Source: an uncultured Clostridia bacterium
Lineage (GTDB): Bacteria; Bacillota; Clostridia; TANB77; CAG-508
DNA length: 64,000 nucleotides
NCBI GenBank assembly: GCA_934130975.1
Contig: CAKOYU010000004.1
Coordinates: 1 to 64,000 of the forward strand
Direction of reading: 5' to 3'
Shown here: piece after piece, positions 1 through 7,582 of the stretch
Layout of the letters: each line of letters starts with the position of its first letter
Numbering within the stretch: the stretch's first letter is position 1
Position numbers and translations under genes: made by a program
The notes under the pieces: model-generated
Database searches by the model: none
What the model saw: only the letters and a program-made list of their open reading frames with translations
What the model was told of the DNA's origin: nothing

Positions 1-21
1 TCTTCGTAAATAATTTTACAA

Positions 22-60
22 CCAAAAAAATTAGATGTAAATTCATTTATTTACATCTAA
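22..60 (-). terminator. Rho-independent terminator of the 80-514 gene
   Basis: An 11-bp perfect inverted repeat (arms 31-41 and 50-60, 8-nt loop) lies just beyond the stop codon at 80. On the minus strand it is followed by a run of seven T (22-30 read in reverse). Confidence 0.75.
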
Positions 61-79
61 AAGTATACATGTAATTTGT

Positions 80-514
80 CTATTCAACAAACTCTACAAA
101 AAAATAATTATCATAATCTTTAATATTTTTCAATTCATCAAAATATATTGAAAAATCTCTACTTGATTTAAACACATTACTTTCACAATTAGTAATGTAG
201 AAAATAGGTGTGTTATTATTGTTTTTAAAATAATTTGGAAATTTCAGATTCATATTTTCAAATTCTTGTTTTAGTTCACTTAATGATTTTTCTGTTTTAA
301 CTACTAAAACTACACGACGTGTTAAATAATCTCCATTTCCTCCTGAATCTCCAATTTTACTTTTTAATGCAATCTTATCAACATTTTCAGGCAATATAAT
401 ATTATCCACTTGTGTTTCAAGACCTTTTAACCCAGTATTTGAATATACGAACAGACATATTAAAATTGCAATTACAACAATACTTATTATAATTATTACT
501 TTTTTATTTTTCAT
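80..514 (-). CDS. Membrane-anchored hypothetical protein
   Basis: The product is 144 residues with one hydrophobic segment at about residues 5-25, directly after a lysine-rich start. This fits an N-terminal signal anchor with the rest outside the membrane. The remainder is hydrophilic and asparagine-rich and holds no motif I recognise. The reading frame is intact, and a well-formed terminator follows it, which supports a real transcribed gene. It stands alone: the next upstream sequence is gene debris. No function is assigned. Confidence 0.6.
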   Translation of the reverse strand: MKNKKVIIIISIVVIAILICLFVYSNTGLKGLETQVDNIILPENVDKIALKSKIGDSGGNGDYLTRRVVLVVKTEKSLSELKQEFENMNLKFPNYFKNNNNTPIFYITNCESNVFKSSRDFSIYFDELKNIKDYDNYFFVEFVE

Positions 515-595
515 ATAATCTTTTTCTCCTCTACAAATTACTATTCGTATTTAACTTTACCTTGTTAATTCATAACTTTACTCTATTAATTCTTT

Positions 596-699
596 TACCA
601 ATGTCTCATTGTTACAAATTCAAAATCATCTGGAAAATGGCAATCTTTATATGTATTTTCTAATGTTAAACAATATTTTATTATTTCTTCTTTATTCAT
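596..699 (-). pseudogene. Fragment of an MmcQ/YjbR-like gene
   Basis: A 34-codon frame starts at an ATG at 699 and stops at 596. Its product begins MNKEEIIKYCLTLENTY and ends TMRHW, which resembles the N-terminus of the MmcQ/YjbR family (a CyaY-like fold, usually about 115 residues). Everything after roughly residue 34 is missing, so this looks like a truncated remnant. The family assignment rests on remembered N-terminal similarity only. Confidence 0.4.
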
Positions 700-709
700 A
701 ACTAAATCC

Positions 710-812
710 TTAACGATCACTTGTTCCATCTTGATTACCGTTTTCATCTTTCCAATCAAAGAAAATTATATCTCCAATGATTGAATAATTGCTTTCTACT
801 CTATTGCGCCAT
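710..812 (-). pseudogene. Fragment resembling a CHAP/NlpC-type peptidase
   Basis: On the minus strand an open frame without its own start reads ...IGDIIFFDWKDENGNQDG... and stops at 710. The GDIIFFDW pattern is typical of the start of CHAP or NlpC-like amidase domains, but the catalytic region is absent. The upstream end runs into the 3' end of the queH-GNAT gene in another frame. It is probably gene debris. Confidence 0.3.
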
Positions 813-1848
813 TTATCTTTTTCTTTAAATTTTTTGAATAATATATTAAATCAGTACAAATCAAATCTCCATCTTTAATTTCTTCATTGTAATTATCTAT
901 AAAGAAATTTTTAATTGTTTTCTCATATTTATCGAACCCCTGCTTAACATAGAAAGGAATGTTATTCTCCGTTGTTCCTACTACCATTCTGTCATATTTC
1001 TGTTTATAATTACCACATAGTGATTTTAAAAGTGTTTTTGCATAACCTTTATTTCTGTAATTTTCTTTTGTAACTATGTTTTTTAATTCTAATGTTTTTC
1101 TAGAAATAGGCAAAATAACTGCAATAGAAATTAGCTCATCTTCCTTTTTTAAAGCATATACATCAGAATCGTTCAAATACTTATGTATCATATCTTTTGA
1201 AGGATCTGCCTCTAAAAATAAATCAATATAATCTTCTTTATTTTCTATTTTTTTCACTTGCATTCTAGGTTTTCTTGGTATCTCGTAACCATTGGGAATA
1301 CTAGGTTTTGTAGTATTGTGGCTATTATATCTCATCTCCTCTGAAAATACACAACCACAATATTTTTGCATATATAATCCAAGCTCTTTTGCTTCAGTCT
1401 GACCATCCCTAAACCCGACTCTAAAATCTCTATACAAAAATGTAATGTTATACTTTTGGGCCATTTCCTCTCCAATTTGTTTAAGAGCCTCATGATTTTG
1501 ATATGGACTAATTAATAACGTTGTTGAAAATGTATCATAACCATTTTCTTTAGCATATTTTGCCGTTTGTTCAAGTCTAACTCTATAACAATATTTTACA
1601 CATCTATTATTCAAATCATCTATAACATTTTTGCAAAATTCTCTTAAACCATAATCTTCATCGAAAATAGCATTTATACTAATAGATTTTGCATATTCTT
1701 TTAATGTATCTCTTCTTGTTTTATATTCAATATATGGATGTATATTAGGATTGTACCAATATACTGTTGGTTCTATGTTTTCACTTCTTAAACTCTTTAT
1801 GCAATATACACTACAAGGTGCACAACAAGTATGTAATAATAATCTCAT
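796..1848 (-). CDS. queH: Epoxyqueuosine reductase QueH fused to a GNAT acetyltransferase domain
   Basis: Residues 1-~185 are QueH (DUF208), which reduces epoxyqueuosine to queuosine in the tRNA wobble position. Visible hallmarks are the paired cysteines C8-C9 with C12, the RCxxxCYxxRL motif (C83, C87) and a later YCGC motif. These are the proposed Fe-S and metal ligands. Residues ~195-350 form a second domain with a GNAT-like pattern: strands ISIAVILPI and LELKNIVTKENYRNKGYAKTLL, the latter resembling the acetyl-CoA-binding Q/RxxGxG/A loop. QueH alone is about 180-220 residues, so this is a fusion. The ATG at 1848 follows AGGAG at a workable distance. The acetyl acceptor is unknown. Downstream lie gene remnants and upstream is ruvB, with repeats in the gap. 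Confidence 0.85.
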   Translation of the reverse strand: MRLLLHTCCAPCSVYCIKSLRSENIEPTVYWYNPNIHPYIEYKTRRDTLKEYAKSISINAIFDEDYGLREFCKNVIDDLNNRCVKYCYRVRLEQTAKYAKENGYDTFSTTLLISPYQNHEALKQIGEEMAQKYNITFLYRDFRVGFRDGQTEAKELGLYMQKYCGCVFSEEMRYNSHNTTKPSIPNGYEIPRKPRMQVKKIENKEDYIDLFLEADPSKDMIHKYLNDSDVYALKKEDELISIAVILPISRKTLELKNIVTKENYRNKGYAKTLLKSLCGNYKQKYDRMVVGTTENNIPFYVKQGFDKYEKTIKNFFIDNYNEEIKDGDLICTDLIYYSKNLKKKINGAIE

Positions 1849-1884
1849 TTTCTTTTTGCTCCTATCTTATATTTTTGAAAATTT

Positions 1885-1964
1885 GCACATTTGGGACCGG
1901 TTCTGTTTTGCTCACTGCGCATTTGGGACCGGTTCTGTTTTGTCTCAAGAATGGTACTTTTTTG
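1885..1964 (-). repeat. Dispersed AGAACCGGTCCC repeat, double copy
   Basis: Two cores, written on this strand as GGGACCGGTTCT (1893-1904 and 1925-1936), are separated by a CTCACTGCGC linker. They are followed by a degenerate half unit (caagaatggtacttttt). Read on the minus strand, the array matches copies at 3096, 4522, 5361, 34233 and 44719. It fills the queH-ruvB gap. It looks like a REP-type palindromic element; no transposase is nearby. Confidence 0.8.
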
Positions 1965-1969
1965 TTCTT

Positions 1970-2986
1970 TTAAATAAATTTAGTTTGATACTCATATCCT
2001 AAATGATCATATGCCGGTGGCAAAACCATTCTTCCTCTAGGAGTCCTTGCTATAAATCCTATTTGAATCAAATATGGTTCATACACATCTTCGATTGTAT
2101 CTATTTCTTCACCTAAAGACACTGCAATAGTTTCGATTCCAACAGGTCTACCTTGATATTGAGTTATCATAACTTCCAATATTCTTCTATCAACATCATC
2201 TAAACCAAGCTCATCTATTTCAAGTTGATTCAAAGCATGTTTTGTTATCTTTAGATTAATATCTCCATCCCCTAAGACTGCAGCATAATCTCTAACTCTT
2301 TTTAACAATCTATTTGCAATTCTTGGGGTTCCTCTAGACCTTCTTGCTATCTCCATAGCTGATTCAGCATCTATTTTAACATCTAAAATTTTAGCAGATC
2401 TTTTAACAATTATCTGCAAATCTTCTGGTGTATATAATTCCAACTTATGAATAATTCCAAATCTATCTCTTAATGGTGTTGTAAGTGAACCGGCTTTTGT
2501 TGTAGCTCCGATTAAAGTAAATTTAGGCAAATCTATTCTAATTGATTTTGCACTTGCTCCAGAACCGATAACAATATCTAATGTATAATCTTCTAGCGCT
2601 GGATATAAAATCTCTTCTACATTTTTACTTAATCTATGTATCTCATCAATAAACAACACATCATACTCTGACAATGTAGTCAAAATTGCAGCTAAATCGC
2701 CTGGTTTCTCAATAGCAGGACCTGAAGTCACTTTGATATTCGAATGCATTTCATTTGCTATTATATTTGCAATTGTAGTTTTACCAAGTCCCGGAGGTCC
2801 ATAAAACAAACAATGATCTAATGCCTCATCTCTTTTCTTTGCAGCTTCTATATATATTCTCATATTTTCTTTAACTTTAGTTTGTCCTATATATTCATCT
2901 AAAGATTGAGGTCTTAACGATTTTTCTAACCTTTCTTCTTGCATATTTTCTAACTCTGGCCTTATTAAGCTATCATTTTCTTCCAT
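1970..2986 (-). CDS. ruvB: Holliday junction branch-migration ATPase RuvB
   Basis: At 338 residues this is the normal RuvB length. RuvB is the hexameric AAA+ motor that works with RuvA to drive branch migration during recombination repair. The Walker A motif GPPGLGKTT, Walker B with DEIHRL, the sensor-1 segment GATTKAGSLTTPLRDRFG and the C-terminal winged-helix signature (ARTPRGR) are all present. The ATG at 2986 is preceded by an AAAGG ribosome-binding site. No ruvA is directly upstream, which is unusual because ruvA-ruvB are normally adjacent. Repeat copies flank the gene on both sides (1885-1964 and 3096-3152). Confidence 0.97.
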   Translation of the reverse strand: MEENDSLIRPELENMQEERLEKSLRPQSLDEYIGQTKVKENMRIYIEAAKKRDEALDHCLFYGPPGLGKTTIANIIANEMHSNIKVTSGPAIEKPGDLAAILTTLSEYDVLFIDEIHRLSKNVEEILYPALEDYTLDIVIGSGASAKSIRIDLPKFTLIGATTKAGSLTTPLRDRFGIIHKLELYTPEDLQIIVKRSAKILDVKIDAESAMEIARRSRGTPRIANRLLKRVRDYAAVLGDGDINLKITKHALNQLEIDELGLDDVDRRILEVMITQYQGRPVGIETIAVSLGEEIDTIEDVYEPYLIQIGFIARTPRGRMVLPPAYDHLGYEYQTKFI

Positions 2987-3095
2987 TTTTACCTTTGTCC
3001 TTTCCTATATTGTTCTAATATTCATTTTTCTTTAAAAATTATATCAAAATAGTTCTATTTTTTCAATATTTATATATATTTAATAATGAACATTT

Positions 3096-3152
3096 GAGCA
3101 AAAAAGTACCATTCTTGTGAGCAAAACAGAACCGGTCCCAAATGCGCAAATG
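3096..3152 (+). repeat. Dispersed AGAACCGGTCCC repeat, single copy plus half unit
   Basis: The core is at 3128-3139. It is preceded by the half unit with AGTACCATTCTTG and followed by CAAATGCGCAAATG. It lies between the divergent ruvB and flippase genes, in the opposite orientation to the 1885-1964 copy. Confidence 0.8.
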
Positions 3153-3181
3153 TTCAATTGCTCAAGAAAGGAAGTTGCAAT

Positions 3182-4555
3182 TTGCGAACTATAAAGATAC
3201 TATTTTTTAACACCATCATTTTATTACTTAGTTCAGTAATTCTCCAAATCATAAATATGTTTTTCAGTATATTTATTTCAAACACAATTGGAGAAGAAGC
3301 TGTTGGAGTCTTTTCACTGGTAATGTCTGTTTATGCATTTGGAATAACTCTTGCATCTGCCGGTATAAATATTTCAGCTACAAGAGTGGTTTCTGAAGAA
3401 CTTGCCTGTAATAATGAAATTGGTGCTAAACAAGCAACTAAAAGATGTTTATTTTTTAGTTTGATCTTTGGAATTTGTGCTAGTTTAATTTTCTTTTTTC
3501 TAGCTGATTTCATAACTATTCATTGCTTACATAGTCGCATTAGCAAAAATGTAATTTATCTAATTTGTATTGCACTTCCTTTTATTTCGATGTCCTCTGC
3601 TATGAATGGCTATTTTACCGCAGTAAGACGTGTTTATAAAAATGCAATTGCAAAATTTGGAGAAGAATTTGTCAAAATTTTTTTCACAGCGATTTTATTG
3701 AAATCTTTTATGCCTGATGGAATTGATTATGCTTGTTATTCACTAATTTTAGCAGATGTAATATCAGAAGTAACCTCTTTTTTACATCTGTATTATTTAT
3801 ATTTAAGAGATAAACACAGTTCCCTTATTGAATCAAGATACAAAGACCTTGATAGTTATAATAAACGTATTTTGCGAATTACCATTCCAGTTGCATTAAC
3901 ATCTTATTTGCGTTCTGGCTTATCTACCGCAAAGCAATTAATTATTCCATTTAGTTTGCAAAAAAGTGGCATGAATTCTTCAAATTCGCTAATTGCTTAT
4001 GGTATTGTTAATGGTATGGCTATGCCAATTATAATGTTTCCTGTTAGCTTAATTATAAGTTTTAGTAGCTTACTTGTACCTGAATTTTCTAGATGTTATA
4101 CCCAAGAAAAATATTCAAAAATAAAATTAATATCAGTTATAATTTTAACTTGTACCTTAATATTTGCAATAATCATAGCTATCTTAATTTTTATATTTGC
4201 TGATAATTTAAGTATGTGGATATATCACAAATCAGAAATTGCAAAATATCTTAGAATTCTTTCACCTTTAGTCATTGTAATGTATCTAGATATTGTAATA
4301 GACAGCATTTTAAAAGGATTAGATGCACAAGTTGATGTTATGGCAGTCAATATCTTTGATTGCCTAGTAAGCATTTCTTTTATTTATTTTCTAGTTCCTA
4401 TTCTTGGTTTTAGTGGATACATAATTTCTATTTTTATTAGTGAGATTATTAATTTTAGTTTAAGCGGATATAAATTACTACGAATATTAAAAAAATTTGA
4501 TTTAAAACCTAATTTAAAAAAGAGCAAAACAGAACCGGTCCCAAATGCTCAGTGA
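3182..4555 (+). CDS. SpoVB-like polysaccharide/lipid flippase (MVF/MATE fold)
   Basis: A polytopic membrane protein of about 457 residues with roughly 12-14 hydrophobic segments. The N-terminal region (NTIGEEAVGVFSLVMSVY, AGINISATRVVSEEL) matches the SpoVB/Wzx/MurJ-type oligosaccharide flippase family, which moves lipid-linked wall or exopolysaccharide precursors and in spore formers includes SpoVB. I chose the TTG at 3182 because AAAGGAAG sits 7 nt upstream. An in-frame TTG at 3158 lies inside the upstream repeat and has no ribosome-binding site. The last residues (SKTEPVPNAQ) and the stop codon are encoded by the repeat at 4522-4584, so insertion of that repeat seems to have rewritten the C-terminus. 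Confidence 0.85.
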   Translation: MRTIKILFFNTIILLLSSVILQIINMFFSIFISNTIGEEAVGVFSLVMSVYAFGITLASAGINISATRVVSEELACNNEIGAKQATKRCLFFSLIFGICASLIFFFLADFITIHCLHSRISKNVIYLICIALPFISMSSAMNGYFTAVRRVYKNAIAKFGEEFVKIFFTAILLKSFMPDGIDYACYSLILADVISEVTSFLHLYYLYLRDKHSSLIESRYKDLDSYNKRILRITIPVALTSYLRSGLSTAKQLIIPFSLQKSGMNSSNSLIAYGIVNGMAMPIIMFPVSLIISFSSLLVPEFSRCYTQEKYSKIKLISVIILTCTLIFAIIIAILIFIFADNLSMWIYHKSEIAKYLRILSPLVIVMYLDIVIDSILKGLDAQVDVMAVNIFDCLVSISFIYFLVPILGFSGYIISIFISEIINFSLSGYKLLRILKKFDLKPNLKKSKTEPVPNAQ

Positions 4556-4584
4556 GCAAAACAGAACCGGTCCCAAATGCGCAT
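4522..4584 (+). repeat. Dispersed AGAACCGGTCCC repeat, double copy overlapping a gene end
   Basis: Two tandem units share the linker CTCAGTGAGC. The first unit is translated as the end of the flippase gene, and the linker supplies its TGA at 4553-4555. Confidence 0.85.
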
Positions 4585-4588
4585 TTTT

Positions 4589-5323
4589 TTAATTATATAA
4601 TTCTACTAAAGCGTGAATTGATTTATCATCTTGACTTTTTACAACTACAAAATGTTTTCCATTTTCAAAACTGTATTTGCAATTTACTGTTTCTCCAAGT
4701 TTTATTTCTTTTTTATATGTAATTCTAATGTTATTTAGATTCCCTTTATTATATACTTCTTCTGGCAATGCTTCATTTGCCAAATCAACATAATTCAAAT
4801 TATGCATATGATCATTTACGTCTATATCTGCTTTTCTTACTTTATATTCCGCTTCTGATTGATATTTATCAGGTTCACGCATTTTAGGAAAATCCTCATT
4901 CTGTGAATCAAATGCAAACATATCTAATTCTGGTTGATATTTTTTTAACAATTCATCATCAATTCTAACTATTTTTCCTTTTATTGTATCTACAAGTACC
5001 CATTTTGATGATGCTAAAATAATTACATTTCCTTGTTCATCATATACTTTAAAATCACGATATGCATAACATCTAATAGCATTTTTTGACCATGTTGTTG
5101 CTTTTATTTTTTCTCCATAATTAGGTCTTCTTATAACTCGCAATTTCCATTCAATTATTATCCAACTTAAATGTGTTTGTGGAATATCTAAAATTCCATA
5201 TCCTGCCAAATCTGAATGTTTTCCTCCTACATCTTCTAAATAACTTAATATCGCCTTATTAGTAGCTTTATTTTCTCTATTTATATCTGATAATTTTATT
5301 CTATATTCATTTTCTACTATCAT
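4589..5323 (-). CDS. Acyl-ACP thioesterase
   Basis: A 244-residue protein of the bacterial FatA/FatB-like family (double hotdog fold), which releases free fatty acids from acyl carrier protein in the cytoplasm. The N-terminal hotdog has the family pattern around SYLEDVGGKHSDLAGYG and THLSWIIIEWKLRVIRRPNYGE. The second hotdog carries DVNDHMHNLNYVDLANEALP, matching the D-x-N-x-H-x-N catalytic region. The ATG at 5323 has GAAG about 10 nt upstream. It is a lone minus-strand gene bounded by repeats on both sides. Chain-length preference cannot be read from the sequence. Confidence 0.9.
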   Translation of the reverse strand: MIVENEYRIKLSDINRENKATNKAILSYLEDVGGKHSDLAGYGILDIPQTHLSWIIIEWKLRVIRRPNYGEKIKATTWSKNAIRCYAYRDFKVYDEQGNVIILASSKWVLVDTIKGKIVRIDDELLKKYQPELDMFAFDSQNEDFPKMREPDKYQSEAEYKVRKADIDVNDHMHNLNYVDLANEALPEEVYNKGNLNNIRITYKKEIKLGETVNCKYSFENGKHFVVVKSQDDKSIHALVELYN

Positions 5324-5360
5324 TATATTGTCACTTCTTTCTTATAATTTATAAATTTTT

Positions 5361-5448
5361 GAGCAAAAAAGAACCATTCTTGGGACAAAACAGAACCGGT
5401 CCCAAATGCGCAGTGAGCAAAACAGAACCGGTCCCAAATGTGCCAAAT
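5361..5448 (+). repeat. Dispersed AGAACCGGTCCC repeat, double copy plus half unit
   Basis: It begins with a degenerate unit containing AAGAACCATTCTT (itself a small inverted repeat), then two full cores joined by the CGCAGTGAGC linker. It fills the pgi-thioesterase gap. Confidence 0.85.
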
Positions 5449-5455
5449 GTGTATA

Positions 5456-6763
5456 TTAATATCCTGGCTTCTCTAATAATCTAAACATATTCTTTTTATA
5501 CTTTTCAACACCTGGTTGATTAAATGGATTTACTCCTAATATCATTCCTGACATTGCACATGCTTTTTCGAAGAAATATATTAAATGTCCTATTGTTTCT
5601 TCTTTTAAAGCTGGTAATTCTATTACTATATTAGGTACATCTCCAGAAACATGTGCTTCTATTGTTCCTTCCATCGCTTTTTTATTTACATAGTCTAGAC
5701 CTTTTCCTGCTAGATAATTTAGACCATCTAAATTATCTTCCTCTTCTTGGATTGTTATATCTGATTCTGATTTTTCTATTCTTATTACTGTTTCAAATAA
5801 GTTTCTTCTTCCTTCTTGTATATATTGTCCCATTGAATGTAAATCTGTTGTAAAGTCTACTCCTGCAGGGAATATTCCTAATTGGTCTTTTCCTTCACTT
5901 TCTCCATATAATTGTTTCCACCATTCTGTGAAGTAATGCATTTTAGGTTCATAGTTTACTAATATTTCTGTATTTTTGTATAATTTATATAAGATATTTC
6001 TAACTACTGCATATTGATAACATGCATTGTATTTTAAGTTTGAGTCTTCATATTTTTCTTGTGCTGTTCTTGCCCCTTCCATTAGTCTGTCTATGTCTAT
6101 TCCTGCAACAGCTATTGGTAATAGTCCAACTGGTGTTAATACTGAATATCTTCCTCCAACATTGTCTGGTATAACAAATGTTTCATACCCTTCTGAATTT
6201 GCAAGTGTTTTTAATGCTCCTCTTTCTTTGTCTGTTGTAACATATATTCTACTTCTTGCTTCTTCAATTCCATATCTGTTTTCTAACATTTCTCTGAATA
6301 TTCTGAATGCAATTGCTGGCTCTGTTGTTGTTCCTGATTTTGATATTACATTTACTGAGAAATCTTTTGTTCCTAGTAATTCTATTAAGTCATTTATGTA
6401 GTTAGGACTTAAATTGTTTCCTACATATAGTATTTGTGGATGCTTTCTTTTTTCTTCTGTTAACATATTGTCAAATGTGTTTGTTAAACTTTCTATTACT
6501 GCTCTTGCTCCTAAATATGATCCTCCAATTCCTATTACTACTAATACTTCTGAATCTTCTTGAATTCTTGCTGCAGCTTCTTTTATTCTTTTGAATTCTT
6601 TTTTGTCATATTTTGTTGGTAAATCTATCCATCCGACAAAATCTTTTTCATCATTTGCTCTTTTGTGTAACTCTTGATGTATTTGTTCCACCTTTTCTTT
6701 GTATTTCATAATTGCTTTTTGTTCTATTCCTGTGTTTTTTAAATTTAGTTTTAAATTTAACAT
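5456..6763 (-). CDS. pgi: Glucose-6-phosphate isomerase
   Basis: A 435-residue phosphoglucose isomerase of the short bacterial type, which interconverts glucose-6-phosphate and fructose-6-phosphate in glycolysis. The SIS sugar-binding motifs are clear: VIGIGGSYLGARAVIE, VISKSGTTTEPAIAFR and VGGRYSVLTPVGLLP. Late conserved blocks include ESEGKDQLGIFPAGVDFTTDLHSMGQ. The start ATG at 6763 is 1 nt from the rpe stop, with GGAGG inside the end of rpe, so the two genes are probably translationally coupled and share the promoter at 7456-7484. Confidence 0.96.
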   Translation of the reverse strand: MLNLKLNLKNTGIEQKAIMKYKEKVEQIHQELHKRANDEKDFVGWIDLPTKYDKKEFKRIKEAAARIQEDSEVLVVIGIGGSYLGARAVIESLTNTFDNMLTEEKRKHPQILYVGNNLSPNYINDLIELLGTKDFSVNVISKSGTTTEPAIAFRIFREMLENRYGIEEARSRIYVTTDKERGALKTLANSEGYETFVIPDNVGGRYSVLTPVGLLPIAVAGIDIDRLMEGARTAQEKYEDSNLKYNACYQYAVVRNILYKLYKNTEILVNYEPKMHYFTEWWKQLYGESEGKDQLGIFPAGVDFTTDLHSMGQYIQEGRRNLFETVIRIEKSESDITIQEEEDNLDGLNYLAGKGLDYVNKKAMEGTIEAHVSGDVPNIVIELPALKEETIGHLIYFFEKACAMSGMILGVNPFNQPGVEKYKKNMFRLLEKPGY

Positions 6764-6764
6764 A

Positions 6765-7430
6765 CTAATTTTCCTCCTTTAGTTCATCAATAATAACTTT
6801 ATAATCAGATGCCATAAGTATTGCTGTTCCTGCAACTAAAATATTTGCACCTGCATTTTTAACTCTTGGTGCTGTTTTTAAGTTGATTCCTCCATCAACT
6901 TCAATATCTATTTCTAGTCCTTTTCTCTCTATATATGACTTTAATTCTGATATTTTTGCCAACATATCTGTTATTAGTGTTTGACCTCCTTTTCCTGGTT
7001 CTACTGTCATTACTAAACACATATGAATATATGGCAAATATTCATATACTTCTTCTATTGGTGTTTCTGGCTTTATCGCAATTCCTACTCTTGAGCCTTT
7101 TTCTTTTATTAATTGAATATTTTTCATAACATCTTCTTTATCTTTGCAAGCTTCTAAATGAAATGTTATAATATTAGGCTCTACTGCTGAAAATACTTCT
7201 ATTCCTGTTTCTACGTCTTTTACCATTAGATGTATATCCATTGGTAAATTTGATATTCTTTCTATATATGTACTGTATTCTAACATATTGTGATATGTGT
7301 CTTTTTCTACAAATTCTCCATCCATTACATCTATATGGAAATAGTCTGTTTTTGACTTTTCTAATGCTAAAAATGTTTCGGCTTCTTTTCCTTTTTCTAC
7401 TGTTAGGATTGATGTTGATACTTCTACCAT
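6765..7430 (-). CDS. rpe: Ribulose-phosphate 3-epimerase
   Basis: A TIM-barrel epimerase of about 221 residues converting ribulose-5-phosphate to xylulose-5-phosphate in the pentose phosphate pathway. Seen in the sequence: STSILTVE, FHIDVMDGEFV (metal and catalytic Asp-His segment), PMDIHLMV, the glycine-rich VEPGKGGQ loop and IEVDGGIN. I place the start at 7430 because AAAAAGGAGG lies 8 nt upstream; an in-frame ATG at 7451 falls before that site. In Bacillus and many Clostridia rpe follows rsgA in the rlmN-prpC-pknB-rsgA-rpe block. Here rsgA lies about 18.5 kb away, with a surface/DGR locus in between. Confidence 0.93.
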   Translation of the reverse strand: MVEVSTSILTVEKGKEAETFLALEKSKTDYFHIDVMDGEFVEKDTYHNMLEYSTYIERISNLPMDIHLMVKDVETGIEVFSAVEPNIITFHLEACKDKEDVMKNIQLIKEKGSRVGIAIKPETPIEEVYEYLPYIHMCLVMTVEPGKGGQTLITDMLAKISELKSYIERKGLEIDIEVDGGINLKTAPRVKNAGANILVAGTAILMASDYKVIIDELKEEN

Positions 7431-7455
7431 CTTTTTTCCTCCTTTTTCCATTTAT

Positions 7456-7484
7456 ATTTTACTATTAGTTCTTTGAAATATCAA
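7456..7484 (-). promoter_or_regulatory. Sigma-A-type promoter of rpe-pgi
   Basis: On the minus strand TTGATA and TAAAAT are separated by exactly 17 nt, and the rpe ribosome-binding site lies about 10 nt beyond. An own promoter fits rpe being cut off from its ancestral operon. Confidence 0.7.
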
Positions 7485-7539
7485 GACTTTATATTTTATT
7501 TTTTTAATTCTATGTTACTAAATAGTTACAATTCACAGC

Positions 7540-7577
7540 AAAAACCCTATACTTTGGTTCACAACCTTGTATAGGGT
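7540..7577 (-). terminator. Terminator with nested hairpin after the 1041-residue protein gene
   Basis: The arms ACCCTATAC (7544-7552) and GTATAGGGT (7569-7577) enclose a smaller GGTT...AACC stem. On the minus strand TTTTT follows. The same architecture recurs at 27704-27742. Confidence 0.75.
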
Positions 7578-7582
7578 ATAAT

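Noticed and set aside
1751..2002. Plus-strand ORF across the queH start and repeat region
   Set aside because: It overlaps the start of queH and the dispersed repeat, has no ribosome-binding site and no recognisable product.
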